DNA of 57,558 nt from Anaerolinea sp. (GTDB lineage Bacteria > Chloroflexota > Anaerolineae > Anaerolineales > Anaerolineaceae), in assembly GCA_013824865.1 (NCBI GenBank), contig PNON01000009.1, positions 1 through 57,558 of the forward strand, given 5' to 3'. The position numbers and the translations under genes were made by a program. The notes beneath the pieces are model-generated. The model was given only the letters and a program-made list of their open reading frames with translations, did not search any database and was not told the DNA's origin. Numbering within the stretch: the stretch's first letter is position 1; every line of letters begins with the position of its first letter. This document shows, in pieces, positions 35,376 to 44,870 of this stretch.

Positions 35376-36320
35376 ATGACAGCTAGCGAAGAACAGGATC
35401 TAACGAATCCTGACGAATTACCCCCGGACGAATCCTGGTGGAATTCCATACTGAATGATGAGGAGAAATTTGGCACTCCCGCTGAAGTAGAGCTGCTTAG
35501 TCCAAGAGCTTTGCATCCAACCTCAGGGCACAACAATTGGGAGTACCTGGAAATACTTTTCCGGAATGACGAGATCATTAAATTGCTGGTAACTGGATTT
35601 AATCGCGGAGGATTGCTGGTGGAAGGACAGGATATACATGGTTTTGTTCCCTTCTCACATTTGGTGGATGTTCCCCTGTCCCTGGATGAAGAGGGTAGAA
35701 AAGACATTTTTCGCAAGTATACAGGTAATAGCATCTCCTTGAAAATCATCGAATTTGATCGCGAGGATGAGCGGATTGTTCTTTCAGAGCGGGCTGCCCA
35801 GGCTGGCAAAGGTAAGCGGAAAGCAATATTTGAAAATATTCAGCCTGGTGATATTGTCTGGGGAACTGTCACCAATGTAACAAATTTTGGCGCATTTATT
35901 GACCTTGGTGGCGTGGAAGGCTTGATCCATGTTTCAGAACTTTCATGGGGACGAGTGGAACATCCAGCAGAGATTGTCTGTATTGGCCAGGTGATCGAAG
36001 CTTTGGTGTTGAGTGTAACGAAAGAAAATTCCCATGTCGCATTAAGCTACAAGCGCCTTGAAAGCAACCCCTGGGATAAGATACTGGAAATTTATTCTCC
36101 TGGAGATGTAGTTACTGCCAAGATTACCAGCCTGACAAAGTATGGCGCGTTTGCCAGGTTAAAAGAAGGGGTCGAGGGGTTAATTCACATCTCATCCATT
36201 CCGCTTCCCAATAATGCCAAAGAGCTGGAAAAATATTTAGTTAAGGATCAATGTGTCCAGGTGCGCATTCTCCACGTTGATGCAGAGAAAAAACGGATTG
36301 GTTTAAGCTTGGCCTCATAG
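35376..36320 (+). CDS. S1 RNA-binding domain protein (three S1 repeats, RpsA-like)
   Basis: 314 residues. An acidic N-terminus (about 1-40) is followed by three S1/OB folds: a divergent first (about 60-140, with GGLLVEGQDIHGFVPFSHL), a canonical second (about 158-230, GTVTNVTNFGAFIDLGGVEG) and a third (about 245-313, AKITSLTKYGAFARLKEGVE). The number and spacing are like the shortened ribosomal protein S1 homologues of monoderm bacteria, so it may bind mRNA on the ribosome. The ATG at 35376 has AAGGTGG eight bases before; the GTG at 35364 lies within that site. ftsK follows after 5 bases. Confidence 0.85.
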   Translation: MTASEEQDLTNPDELPPDESWWNSILNDEEKFGTPAEVELLSPRALHPTSGHNNWEYLEILFRNDEIIKLLVTGFNRGGLLVEGQDIHGFVPFSHLVDVPLSLDEEGRKDIFRKYTGNSISLKIIEFDREDERIVLSERAAQAGKGKRKAIFENIQPGDIVWGTVTNVTNFGAFIDLGGVEGLIHVSELSWGRVEHPAEIVCIGQVIEALVLSVTKENSHVALSYKRLESNPWDKILEIYSPGDVVTAKITSLTKYGAFARLKEGVEGLIHISSIPLPNNAKELEKYLVKDQCVQVRILHVDAEKKRIGLSLAS

Positions 36321-36325
36321 AAAAA

Positions 36326-38656
36326 ATGCCATCTAAAATTGTAAAACGTAAAGCAGTCTCTTATAAGAAGGATGCCATCGGTGCTTTATCTAATGGGGTA
36401 AAAAAAGGTACCGGCAGAATTCTGGATGGATTGGTACACCTTTCAACCCATTATAGCCGGTTTACTCGTGATGTCCTTGGCATCGCACTGATTATGCTGT
36501 CTTTGCTAACTCTCATGGCAATGCTAGGCCTGACAGGTGGCGCGCTCCTGTTAAATATCGTGACAGTTTTGCGAAGATGGTTCGGCTGGGGCGCTATCCT
36601 GATAGACATCTCTCTGGGTATTTTGGGGTATTTTGTATTGAAGCGAAAGGGCAACTTCTGGTTGCAATCCTTCTGGAAAATTATATATTTTGAGCTTTTA
36701 ATTATCAGCTTCCTATCCTTTCTGGCTGTCCTTAGTGATTACGACCTGGCTTATGCTCAGGCTGGTGAATGGGGCGGATTGGTGGGATGGGCGCTCGCGC
36801 AAAGCATGGCTGAGGCAATGGGGAAATTTCTAGCCAGTTCACTTTGGGTTCTGTTACTGCTGGCATTAACCTGGATAGGCGTAGTAATTCTCCGTTACCG
36901 TGGAAGTATTTCTGCTGTTCGTCAGGACGAAGAGGACCAGCTTCAACCAATTACTGGCTCCTATAAGCGCCTGACGGTAAAATCCCGCTATGAAGCCCGC
37001 GAACAGCAGCCACAGCTTCCCTCCATGCCTGAAAATATGGCAGATAACAAACCGGTCTCTCGAAAATTACAAACAACACATGCGGTGCCTGTTCCAACAA
37101 CAGTTGCCCGATCACTAACGAATCTCTCGCGGGAACCAATTAAACCAGCTCATAGATCAGCAATCGTGACTTCATCACCTGCAAAACACCTGAATCGGGA
37201 AAGCCACCTGCCACCGCTATCTTTGTTGCTGGAAGACCAGGTTGTGCGCCTGGATGAAAACACCATCAATCAGACCGCTGCCATCCTGGAAAAGACGTTG
37301 ATGGATTTCGGCATCCCTTCAAAAGTGATCGGGTTCCGCATGGGGCCGACGGTTACCCAGTTTGCAATTGAACCGGGTTACATTGAAAGACCTGCGCCAG
37401 ATGGCCAAATCACCAGGCAAAAAGTTCGGGTCTCGCAAATCTCGCAGCTATCTCGTGATCTTGCCCTGGCTCTTTCAGCAACCTCCATCCGGATTGAAGC
37501 TCCTGTGGCTGGCAAATCATATGTTGGGATCGAAATACCAAATGTGCGCACGGTTGAAGTAAGAATGAAGTCACTCCTTGAAAGCGAGAAATTTAATAAA
37601 CTCAATTCTCCGCTTGCGCTTGCCTTTGGAAAGGATGTATCCGGTCAGGTGGTGGTGGGTGACCTCTCCAGAATGCCTCACTTGCTCATTGCTGGAACAA
37701 CCGGCTCTGGCAAGACAGTCTGCATGACTGCCCTGGCTGCCTGCCTGGCAATGAATAATTCGCCAGAAGATCTGAGATTGATTATGATCGACCCTAAAAT
37801 GGTGGAACTTGTCCGGTTTAATGGTTTACCCCACATGTTTGGCAAAGTAGAGACCGAACTGGAACGCATCCTGGGCGTGCTTCGCTGGGTAACACAAGAA
37901 ATGGACCGACGTTATATAGCATTTTCCAGTACCGGCGCACGCGATCTGGATAATTACAATAAGAAGATGGAAAAACGGGGCGATCCTGTCCTTCCAAGGA
38001 TAGTGGTCTTTATTGATGAACTGGCAGATTTGATGATGAATGCCCAGGCATCCACCGAACCTTTAATTGTGCGTCTAGCACAACTTGCCCGCGCCACAGG
38101 CATCCATATGATTGTTGCCACCCAACGGCCGAGTGTGTCTGTGGTTACTGGCGTCATCAAAGCGAATTTTCCCGCCCGCATTTCGTTTGTGGTTGCATCG
38201 CAAATGGATTCCCGCGTGATTTTGGATACTGGGGGAGCGGAAAGTTTGTTAGGGAAGGGCGATATGCTTTTCGTAGACCCGGAAAAAGCTGTTCCCATCC
38301 GCACCCAGGGAGTCTTGGTAAGTGATGAAGAAGTGGAAAGGATAATCTCTCACTGGAGGAATGAACAACGCGAAAGCTTGAATGATGCTCCACCGTGGGA
38401 GAATATGCTTTTCGAAGAACAGGAAAATGGTAGTGATTCGTTGATTCAGAAAGCCATCGAAGTTGTAAAGGAATCTCGTCAGGCAAGTGCGTCTCTGATA
38501 CAACGAAGGCTACACATCGGCTATCCCCGTGCTGCACGATTGATCGAAGAATTGGAAGAAATGCACATTGTTGGACCTGTCCGTGGTGGCGGTAAAGAGC
38601 GGGAAGTTTTGATAGATTTGGATGATGAGGAAGAAGGCGACCAGTCTAAAGATTAG
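36326..38656 (+). CDS. ftsK: DNA translocase FtsK/SpoIIIE
   Basis: 776 residues. Four N-terminal membrane segments (about 50-200) anchor it to the division site. A Pro/Gln/Arg-rich linker (about 210-300) precedes the alpha and beta motor domains with Walker A AGTTGSGKT (456-464), Walker B RIVVFIDELADL and ATQRPSVSVVTGVIKANFPA. The C-terminal gamma winged helix, with SASLIQRRLHIGYPRAARLI, reads polar DNA motifs. It moves chromosome ends through the septum. The start is close to the S1 gene stop and lacks a clear ribosome site, so it is probably coupled. Confidence 0.95.
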   Translation: MPSKIVKRKAVSYKKDAIGALSNGVKKGTGRILDGLVHLSTHYSRFTRDVLGIALIMLSLLTLMAMLGLTGGALLLNIVTVLRRWFGWGAILIDISLGILGYFVLKRKGNFWLQSFWKIIYFELLIISFLSFLAVLSDYDLAYAQAGEWGGLVGWALAQSMAEAMGKFLASSLWVLLLLALTWIGVVILRYRGSISAVRQDEEDQLQPITGSYKRLTVKSRYEAREQQPQLPSMPENMADNKPVSRKLQTTHAVPVPTTVARSLTNLSREPIKPAHRSAIVTSSPAKHLNRESHLPPLSLLLEDQVVRLDENTINQTAAILEKTLMDFGIPSKVIGFRMGPTVTQFAIEPGYIERPAPDGQITRQKVRVSQISQLSRDLALALSATSIRIEAPVAGKSYVGIEIPNVRTVEVRMKSLLESEKFNKLNSPLALAFGKDVSGQVVVGDLSRMPHLLIAGTTGSGKTVCMTALAACLAMNNSPEDLRLIMIDPKMVELVRFNGLPHMFGKVETELERILGVLRWVTQEMDRRYIAFSSTGARDLDNYNKKMEKRGDPVLPRIVVFIDELADLMMNAQASTEPLIVRLAQLARATGIHMIVATQRPSVSVVTGVIKANFPARISFVVASQMDSRVILDTGGAESLLGKGDMLFVDPEKAVPIRTQGVLVSDEEVERIISHWRNEQRESLNDAPPWENMLFEEQENGSDSLIQKAIEVVKESRQASASLIQRRLHIGYPRAARLIEELEEMHIVGPVRGGGKEREVLIDLDDEEEGDQSKD

Positions 38657-38728
38657 CCATGTTAGCCATTTCATGCAGTGATATGGTAAGATTATACACT
38701 ATCCAATTACAGGTGAAGAATTAGCGAT

Positions 38729-39364
38729 ATGCCAAATAATGAATCTCTTAGTATTGAAATGTTCCTCCGTAAGACCTTTAAAGGTGTATTGGACGCCATC
38801 GCCACTGCTGTCAATAAAACCGGGATCCTTCCGAATACGGTTACGCTGCTGGGCTTGGTAGGCACCACATTTGGCGCTTACCTGTTGGCAACTGAAAATA
38901 TAAGATGGGGGGGGCTAGTAATTTTGATCACTGGCCCCATTGATGCCCTGGATGGTACAATGGCTAAGCTGCGGGGCGAGCAAACTGAATTTGGAGCATT
39001 TGTAGATTCTGTTACAGACCGCTACTCAGAATTGATCATCTTGGCCGGGCTATTGATATATTACATTACCAAACAGGACGACCTGGCTATAGGGTTGGTC
39101 TATTTTGCCGCAGCTGGTTCTGTGCTCGTATCGTATGTAAAAGCCAGAGCGGAATCACTGGGTTTTACCGCTAAAGTGGGTATTCTCACCCGTGTAGAGC
39201 GGTACCTCGTACTGGCTCCAGCATTGCTTATCAATCGACCCGAAATTGCCTTGTGGGTGATTGCCATTTTTGCCAATTTCACTGCCCTACAGCGGATATT
39301 CTTTGTGCGCCAGCAAGCCAAAGAACAAAATAAAATCCTTACATATTCCAAAAAACCAGACTAA
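38729..39364 (+). CDS. CDP-alcohol phosphatidyltransferase (PgsA-like)
   Basis: A 211-residue membrane enzyme with about five membrane segments. The family motif D-x2-D-G-x2-A-R-x8-G-x3-D-x3-D appears as DALDGTMAKLRGEQTEFGAF plus VDSVTD (about 71-97), with Lys in place of the usual Arg. It joins CDP-diacylglycerol with an alcohol such as glycerol phosphate or inositol phosphate; the substrate is not deducible, though this length and pattern fit PgsA or phosphatidylinositol-phosphate synthase-like members. lgt follows by 21 bases. Confidence 0.85.
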   Translation: MPNNESLSIEMFLRKTFKGVLDAIATAVNKTGILPNTVTLLGLVGTTFGAYLLATENIRWGGLVILITGPIDALDGTMAKLRGEQTEFGAFVDSVTDRYSELIILAGLLIYYITKQDDLAIGLVYFAAAGSVLVSYVKARAESLGFTAKVGILTRVERYLVLAPALLINRPEIALWVIAIFANFTALQRIFFVRQQAKEQNKILTYSKKPD

Positions 39365-39385
39365 TTTATATTACACGAGGTAAAG

Positions 39386-40186
39386 ATGCAATTCCTTAGA
39401 GATAGGATATTAATAGGACCGGTTTCTATTCATTATTACGCACTGATTATTGTGAGTGGGGCGATCCTGGCTGTATATCTGGCAGCCAAGATTGCAAAAG
39501 CAAATGATGATAACGAAGATTACCTGTGGGACATGTTCCCCTGGCTGCTGGCTGCTGGTGTAATTGGAGCTCGCATCTGGCATATTCTCACCCCACCCGA
39601 TTCAATGGTGGCTGTCGGGATGGATACTGCGTATTACCTCACTCATCCGTTGGATGCACTTAACATCAAAAATGGCGGACTGGGTATTCCCGGTGGTGTC
39701 ATTGGTGGATTGGCGGCTTTGATAATTTATTCAAAAAAGCGCAAACTTGACTTTCGAAAGTGGGCGGATTATATAGCCCCTGGATTAGCACTTGCTCAAG
39801 CCATTGGCCGTTGGGGCAATTTCATAAATCAAGAGTTATATGGCGCTCCGACAGATTTGCCGTGGAAAATATTCATAGAACCTGCATACCGCATTGCGGG
39901 ATTCACGGAAGTTGCTTACTATCACCCCTTATTCCTCTATGAATCTCTTTATAACCTGGCAAACATGGGCATTCTCATCTGGATCAGTCGTGCTTTCAAA
40001 GGGAAGTTGAAACCCGGTGATGTCATCTTATCCTATGCTGTGATTTATCCTGCAGGCAGGTTCTTATTGGAATTCCTACGTCTGGATGCTTCCAGCGTCT
40101 TCAGCTTGAATATCAACCAGGCGACCATGGGCATAATTGCTATTGTCTCGTTGGCTGTACTCATCTGGCGCCACCGCAAATCATAA
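39386..40186 (+). CDS. lgt: Prolipoprotein diacylglyceryl transferase
   Basis: A 266-residue polytopic enzyme adding diacylglycerol to the lipobox cysteine. The Lgt signature GRWGNFINQELYGAPTDLPW is present, with GGLGIPGGVIGG upstream and a conserved HPLFLYES (about 181-188). About seven membrane segments. An ACGAGGT site precedes the ATG. It probably shares a transcript with the phosphatidyltransferase, both using membrane phospholipid. Confidence 0.95.
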   Translation: MQFLRDRILIGPVSIHYYALIIVSGAILAVYLAAKIAKANDDNEDYLWDMFPWLLAAGVIGARIWHILTPPDSMVAVGMDTAYYLTHPLDALNIKNGGLGIPGGVIGGLAALIIYSKKRKLDFRKWADYIAPGLALAQAIGRWGNFINQELYGAPTDLPWKIFIEPAYRIAGFTEVAYYHPLFLYESLYNLANMGILIWISRAFKGKLKPGDVILSYAVIYPAGRFLLEFLRLDASSVFSLNINQATMGIIAIVSLAVLIWRHRKS

Positions 40187-40323
40187 ACCACTGGTGAGGT
40201 GGCTGATAAACAAGAATCAGCTAACAGAAGCTATGAAGATACTGACATTGAGTAAAAATTAATCAATTCTGATTATCGCTATACACAATAAACCAGGCGC
40301 TGGGTTCGTTGGTTGATTATTGG

Positions 40324-40827
40324 TTACCAACCCCGGACATACTCCTCCCATTCCTCGTTTTGAGTGATATGCCCTTGAAAATAGTACAGCGCGGAAGCAG
40401 GGGGATCTGCCGGGAATGACATCAGGCGCATCTGCGCTTGTTCTGGTGTTTGGCTGCCTTTATGATGGTTGCAGCTTATACAGGCTGTTACGACATTATC
40501 CCATCTGTGTAAGCCTCCAGATTTACGGGGAAGGACATGGTCAATTGTGAAGGTTGCATTTCTTTTCCCGCAGTACTGGCAGGTGTTATTATCCCGCCGG
40601 AAGACCTCATTTCGTGAGAGGGGAACCCGCAGCCTTGGTCTGGTGATCATCCGATCCAGACGGATGATGGAAGGTTTGGGAAATGCCTGCGAGACAGAAT
40701 AAATATAACCCCTTCCATTCAAAACCAGCGTTGCCTTGTCCGCGACGATTAAATTGATCGCCCTGTGGGACGAACAGACATTTATGGGTTGAAAGTTAGC
40801 ATTAAGCACCAGTACCGCATCCTGCAT
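40324..40827 (-). CDS. HNH endonuclease family protein
   Basis: 167 residues. The C-terminal half is an HNH nuclease: CQYCGKRNATFTIDHVLPRK, then DNVVTACISCNHHKGSQTP, with paired cysteines for zinc. The N-terminal half (VLVLNANFQPINVCSSHRAI and LVLNGRGYIYS) is the conserved partner region seen in this subgroup of HNH proteins, common in many bacterial chromosomes; its target is unknown. The ATG at 40827 is preferred because AGGTGG lies 5 bases before it. Alone on the minus strand, divergent from tyrS. Confidence 0.85.
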   Translation of the reverse strand: MQDAVLVLNANFQPINVCSSHRAINLIVADKATLVLNGRGYIYSVSQAFPKPSIIRLDRMITRPRLRVPLSRNEVFRRDNNTCQYCGKRNATFTIDHVLPRKSGGLHRWDNVVTACISCNHHKGSQTPEQAQMRLMSFPADPPASALYYFQGHITQNEEWEEYVRGW

Positions 40828-40918
40828 GGAAACCACCTACAGTGAAAATTATAGCATAATCAGTATTCCTATAAATCAGCAAATCCAGTCAATAAGCTGG
40901 ATTATATGAGACTGAAAT

Positions 40919-40946
40919 TTGTACCATCACGCTTGGATGGTATAAT
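40919..40946 (+). promoter_or_regulatory. Promoter of tyrS
   Basis: TTGTAC (40919-40924), a 16-base spacer and a perfect TATAAT (40941-40946), 42 bases before the tyrS start. No T-box leader is present here, unlike ileS. Confidence 0.75.
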
Positions 40947-40988
40947 CTGCCTAATTAAAGATACTGGTCAGGCATTCCCGGAGAGAGT

Positions 40989-42200
40989 ATGAACATTGAT
41001 GAGCAAGTCCAATATTTAATGCAAGGCACTGATTATGGTGATGATCATCTGAAAAAATCCATGGAAACCGAGCTTCGCGAGCGGTTGATTATTGCTGATC
41101 GCGAAAAACGGCCGCTTAGGGTCTACACCGGTTATGATCCTACCAAAGCTGACCTTCACCTTGGCCATACGGTCACCATGCGTAAAATGCGCCAGTTCCA
41201 GGAACTAGGGCATGAAGTGGTTTTCTTAATCGGGAATTTTACCTCTCTCATTGGTGATCCATCGGATAAAAATATCCTTCGTCCGCAAATGACTCCGGCT
41301 GAGGTGGAAGAAAACGCCCGCACATATGCGGAACAAGCTTTTGTGATTCTGGATCCTGAGAAAACCATCATTCGGTATAACAATGAATGGCTTTCAAAGT
41401 TATCATTTGCGGAGCTAATTAAAATTTCTAGTAATTTTACCATCCAACAATTGTTGTCGCGTGAAAACTTTAAATTACGCTGGGAAAAAGGTGATGCTGT
41501 TTATCTGCATGAAACCTTCTACTCCATCATGCAGGGTTATGATGCGTATGCGTTAAAAGCAGATGTCCAGATCGGTGGAACAGATCAATTGTTTAATATT
41601 GTAACGGCCGCCCGTAAGATCATGACCTACCTGGGATCCAAACCCAACGTTGCCATTATCCTCGGATTATTGCCAGGAACGGATGGCGTGGAAAAAATGA
41701 GTAAAAGCCTGGGGAATCATATTCCTATAAATACCGACGCAGGTGATATGTATGGCAAGGTGATGAGCATTCCAGATAGCGCAATGCCCTCTTATATGCG
41801 CCTGGTGACCCGTTGGACTCCACCAGAAATTAAAACATTGGAGGATGGAATGGCCAATGGAACGATTCATCCGCGGGATGCAAAAATGCGCTTGTCATTT
41901 GAAATTACCAGCAGTTTTTATACAGATTCCGAAGCTGAGAATGCCCAGCAGAATTTCATCCATACCTTCCAGAAAAAGGAAGTTCCATCAGAAATGAAAG
42001 CATTCCCGTTTTTATCAGACCAAAAGCTGGTGGATGTGCTGGTGGCAGCGGGATTAGCAGAATCCAAAGGTGAAGCCAGGCGTTTGATCGAGCAAAAAGG
42101 GGTGAAGCTGGATGGCGTTGTCTTATCCGATCCAATGGCTGTATTGCCTGCCCCCGGAGTGCTGCAATCTGGAAAACGCCGGTTTATCCGTTTGGTATAA
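40989..42200 (+). CDS. tyrS: Tyrosyl-tRNA synthetase
   Basis: A 403-residue class Ic synthetase. The HIGH motif is HLGH (57-60) after YTGYDPTKADL. The KMSKS loop is KMSKS (236-240). A C-terminal S4 domain (about 345-400) contains AAGLAESKGEARRLIEQKGV. The TyrRS specificity region GYDAYALKADVQIGGTDQLF is intact. The HLGH and GGTDQLF forms match the TyrZ-type group of bacterial TyrRS. GGAGAG precedes the ATG. Confidence 0.95.
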   Translation: MNIDEQVQYLMQGTDYGDDHLKKSMETELRERLIIADREKRPLRVYTGYDPTKADLHLGHTVTMRKMRQFQELGHEVVFLIGNFTSLIGDPSDKNILRPQMTPAEVEENARTYAEQAFVILDPEKTIIRYNNEWLSKLSFAELIKISSNFTIQQLLSRENFKLRWEKGDAVYLHETFYSIMQGYDAYALKADVQIGGTDQLFNIVTAARKIMTYLGSKPNVAIILGLLPGTDGVEKMSKSLGNHIPINTDAGDMYGKVMSIPDSAMPSYMRLVTRWTPPEIKTLEDGMANGTIHPRDAKMRLSFEITSSFYTDSEAENAQQNFIHTFQKKEVPSEMKAFPFLSDQKLVDVLVAAGLAESKGEARRLIEQKGVKLDGVVLSDPMAVLPAPGVLQSGKRRFIRLV

Positions 42201-42221
42201 CGTTAGAATTACTTTCACCGA

Positions 42222-44870
42222 TTAATCACCTCCACTCAGGGAGGTGATTATATATAATATTTCATTTCCGATTTGCCAGGCAGACTCTGATGCATCATCT
42301 TCAATGACTATTGCGATTGTGATGGGCACACCACTCCATCCCTTGTTTGTTCCTCCAATAAACCAGGTCACGATGGCTGTATCACTGCTCAAGGCTCGAC
42401 CAATAGCTCCCCAAGCAGGGATGCCATCTAACGCGAGCAGGTTGCTGACTTCACCGGAGCTTTGTTTAGAAAATACCGCTTGTCCTTTAGGACGAGGAGG
42501 TATAAGCTCCCAGGTGTCATCAGCTAGCTGGAATGAAGTGGCGATATTGGGTTGCGGAATAATTCCGCCAGAGTTGATTGCCGCAGCAGCCAGCGCCATC
42601 TGGAGGGGTGTAAGGTTCAAATTCTCCTGTCCAATGGACGCAGCTTTGATATTGTCAACCTTACCTGGATCGTTGAGCGGTGGACCTGGGAGCGTGAATT
42701 CTGGTTGGGCATAAAACCCAAGCGCTGAAAAGAATTCATATAGCCCTTTCCTGCCAAGCGATCTTCCAATCCCTACCATGGGACGAGGGCAGCCATTTTG
42801 GATTTGACGCCAGTAAGAATCTGCGGACTCAGTGAGTAGACTACATTGGATTGTGTGCCCTTTATAGATTATTGCAGCCTCTGGGATTTGTAGTGTACCA
42901 GGATTATCTTCAAAGCTCTTGGCTAGCAGCAAAGGACCGAGCACCGTGCCGGGTGGGTAAGAACCGTTCAGCGCACGGTTTAGTAATGGTGTGTTTTCAT
43001 CCGAGATTAATTTCTCCCATTCGTTTTCCAGGTAAGCAGGGTCATACCATGGTGTTGATGTGATTGCCAGGATCTCTCCCGTATGAGCATTGAGGGTCAC
43101 AGCTGCTCCAGTGTGGTTGGCCATCAATGTATCGATGATTTGCTGGATGCCAAGGTCAATTGAAAGGCGAACATCTCTACCGGGCGGTGGATGGCTGAGT
43201 AACAAATTACTCCACCAGATACTAATATCTGGATATGACCTTAGTCCACGCAAATATGGGTCTAATACATACTCCAATCCAGACTGGCCATAATTAATAT
43301 TGCTGTAACCAGTTGTGGCTGCTAGCGGAGGATACTGGTAGACCCTGAAATACTCTCCCACCGGGCCGGCATTGCCATTGATGATGTCCCCGTTCTTATC
43401 AACCAGGTTACCACGAGGAATATAGAAGTCATCAATTGCCCTGCGAATGTTATCACTCCGCGAAAGCAGCTTATCTTTCTGGAAAAAAGACCATACCGGG
43501 AGGAATAGGAGAGCTGCAATGGAAATAATGAGCAAGGATGGGAGAATAAAATTCTGCAGTCTACTTTTGTAATGTCTTTGCCAGGTTGCACTTTCACTCT
43601 GGCCGCTAATGAGTGTCACGATTGCGCCAGCAAGCATGCTTGTAACCAGGGAGGATCCACCGTATGAGAAAAAAGGCAGAGTCACACCGGTGAGTGGCAG
43701 CAACCGAATATTCCCTCCAATAATCAGCAGACTCTGAGCAGCTATCCATGTCGAAATACCCATTGCCAACAATGAGAGGAATCGACTGCTGGATTGTATG
43801 GCTGTTGTAAACCCACGAAATGCAGTCAGCATGATGAGCATGATAACAGCTGCGGCTCCAATCAAACCGCTCTCTTCAGTGATGGCTGTGTATATAAAAT
43901 CAGATGAGGCGACTGGTACCAGGTTCGGGCTTCCCATACCAGGTCCAGCGCCTATCATTCCGCCGGCTGCCTGTGAAATCATTGCCTGAATGATCTGGTA
44001 AGATCGTCCTTCAGGATCCAACCAGGGGTTTATCCAGGCTTCAAAACGCAATCGGATAACATCAAATAAGAAATACCCGGCAATGGCTGCAGCGATAAAA
44101 AGTAGTGCACTGCCAAGAAGCCATTTCTTGTTGCCAGTGGCCAGAAATACCATACTGACATAAATCAGTACTAGAATCGTAGTGGTTCCCAGGTCTTTTT
44201 GGGCTAGGAGAATCAAGAATGCCAGGATTGCTACTGCAAAGGTGGGGATGAGGATGGCAAGTTTATTAATCTTTAGTTGATGCCTGTCCGAAAAATAGGC
44301 ACTTAAATAAACAATGAAAATCAGCTTAAGTGGTTCTGATGGCTGAAATGTAATCCCTCGGATATTGATCCATAACGCAGGCTGACTGCTCGAATTCATC
44401 AGGCCGGGAATTAGGGTTAAACCTGTTAATAACAGGACAGCAGTCAACATCAGATAGGTATATTGCTTGAGATATGTTAAGACACGGGGAAAACTAAAGA
44501 TGAATAGAAACACCAGACTTCCAATAATCAACCAGATGGTTTGCTTGAGACCGAGAGCAGGTGATAAACGCCAGATCATCATCATTCCCCAACCGCAGGA
44601 CAGGAAAATGAGATGCAACAGGTAAGGATCCTGCTCGGGTGTATTTTTTAATGCACGCCAGGAGACAACATAATAAGAAATCAGCCAGGCAGTAAAACCA
44701 ACCAAATGCTGCCACGCATAAGAGCTGGATAGAGTATCATTCTTTATGAAATACGCGATTGTCAGCGCGGTAGCATATAGGAATAGGAATAGTGTGGCTA
44801 AGACGCGTAATCTTCGCTGAATGAAAAGAATGTAACCTGGTTGGCGTTGAACGGTAGAAAGGTTTTCCAC
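42222..44870 (-). CDS. FtsW/RodA (SEDS) - penicillin-binding protein fusion with a degenerate transpeptidase domain
   Basis: 882 residues. Residues about 20-430 are a SEDS peptidoglycan polymerase with about ten membrane segments. QPSEPLKL (176-183), QKDLGTT, the loop SSDFIYTAITEESGLIGA, whose Asp324 matches the SEDS catalytic Asp, and PLTGVTLPFFSYGGSSL (392-408) are intact. After one more membrane helix (about 440-463) comes a class B PBP-like domain (IPRGNLVDKNGDIING to the end). Its catalytic motifs are altered: the expected YPPGSxxK reads YPPGTVLG (638-645), no SxN is seen, and GKTGTA reads GAIGRA (821-826). GTG start, one base overlapping the mtnP stop. In other bacteria the PBP partner activates RodA; here it may be purely structural. 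Confidence 0.92.
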   Translation of the reverse strand: MENLSTVQRQPGYILFIQRRLRVLATLFLFLYATALTIAYFIKNDTLSSSYAWQHLVGFTAWLISYYVVSWRALKNTPEQDPYLLHLIFLSCGWGMMMIWRLSPALGLKQTIWLIIGSLVFLFIFSFPRVLTYLKQYTYLMLTAVLLLTGLTLIPGLMNSSSQPALWINIRGITFQPSEPLKLIFIVYLSAYFSDRHQLKINKLAILIPTFAVAILAFLILLAQKDLGTTTILVLIYVSMVFLATGNKKWLLGSALLFIAAAIAGYFLFDVIRLRFEAWINPWLDPEGRSYQIIQAMISQAAGGMIGAGPGMGSPNLVPVASSDFIYTAITEESGLIGAAAVIMLIMLTAFRGFTTAIQSSSRFLSLLAMGISTWIAAQSLLIIGGNIRLLPLTGVTLPFFSYGGSSLVTSMLAGAIVTLISGQSESATWQRHYKSRLQNFILPSLLIISIAALLFLPVWSFFQKDKLLSRSDNIRRAIDDFYIPRGNLVDKNGDIINGNAGPVGEYFRVYQYPPLAATTGYSNINYGQSGLEYVLDPYLRGLRSYPDISIWWSNLLLSHPPPGRDVRLSIDLGIQQIIDTLMANHTGAAVTLNAHTGEILAITSTPWYDPAYLENEWEKLISDENTPLLNRALNGSYPPGTVLGPLLLAKSFEDNPGTLQIPEAAIIYKGHTIQCSLLTESADSYWRQIQNGCPRPMVGIGRSLGRKGLYEFFSALGFYAQPEFTLPGPPLNDPGKVDNIKAASIGQENLNLTPLQMALAAAAINSGGIIPQPNIATSFQLADDTWELIPPRPKGQAVFSKQSSGEVSNLLALDGIPAWGAIGRALSSDTAIVTWFIGGTNKGWSGVPITIAIVIEDDASESAWQIGNEILYIITSLSGGD
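42223..42250. terminator. Palindromic hairpin between tyrS and the SEDS-PBP gene
   Basis: A perfect 11-bp stem (42223-42233 with 42240-42250) and a 6-base loop. It lies 23 bases after the tyrS stop and at the same time encodes the last codons of the converging SEDS-PBP gene. T-runs are absent on both sides, so it is only a possible terminator. Confidence 0.35.

Noticed and set aside
40187-40323. Possible tRNA or small RNA between lgt and the HNH gene
   Set aside because: Only short inverted repeats are present; no cloverleaf with the conserved tRNA bases could be formed.
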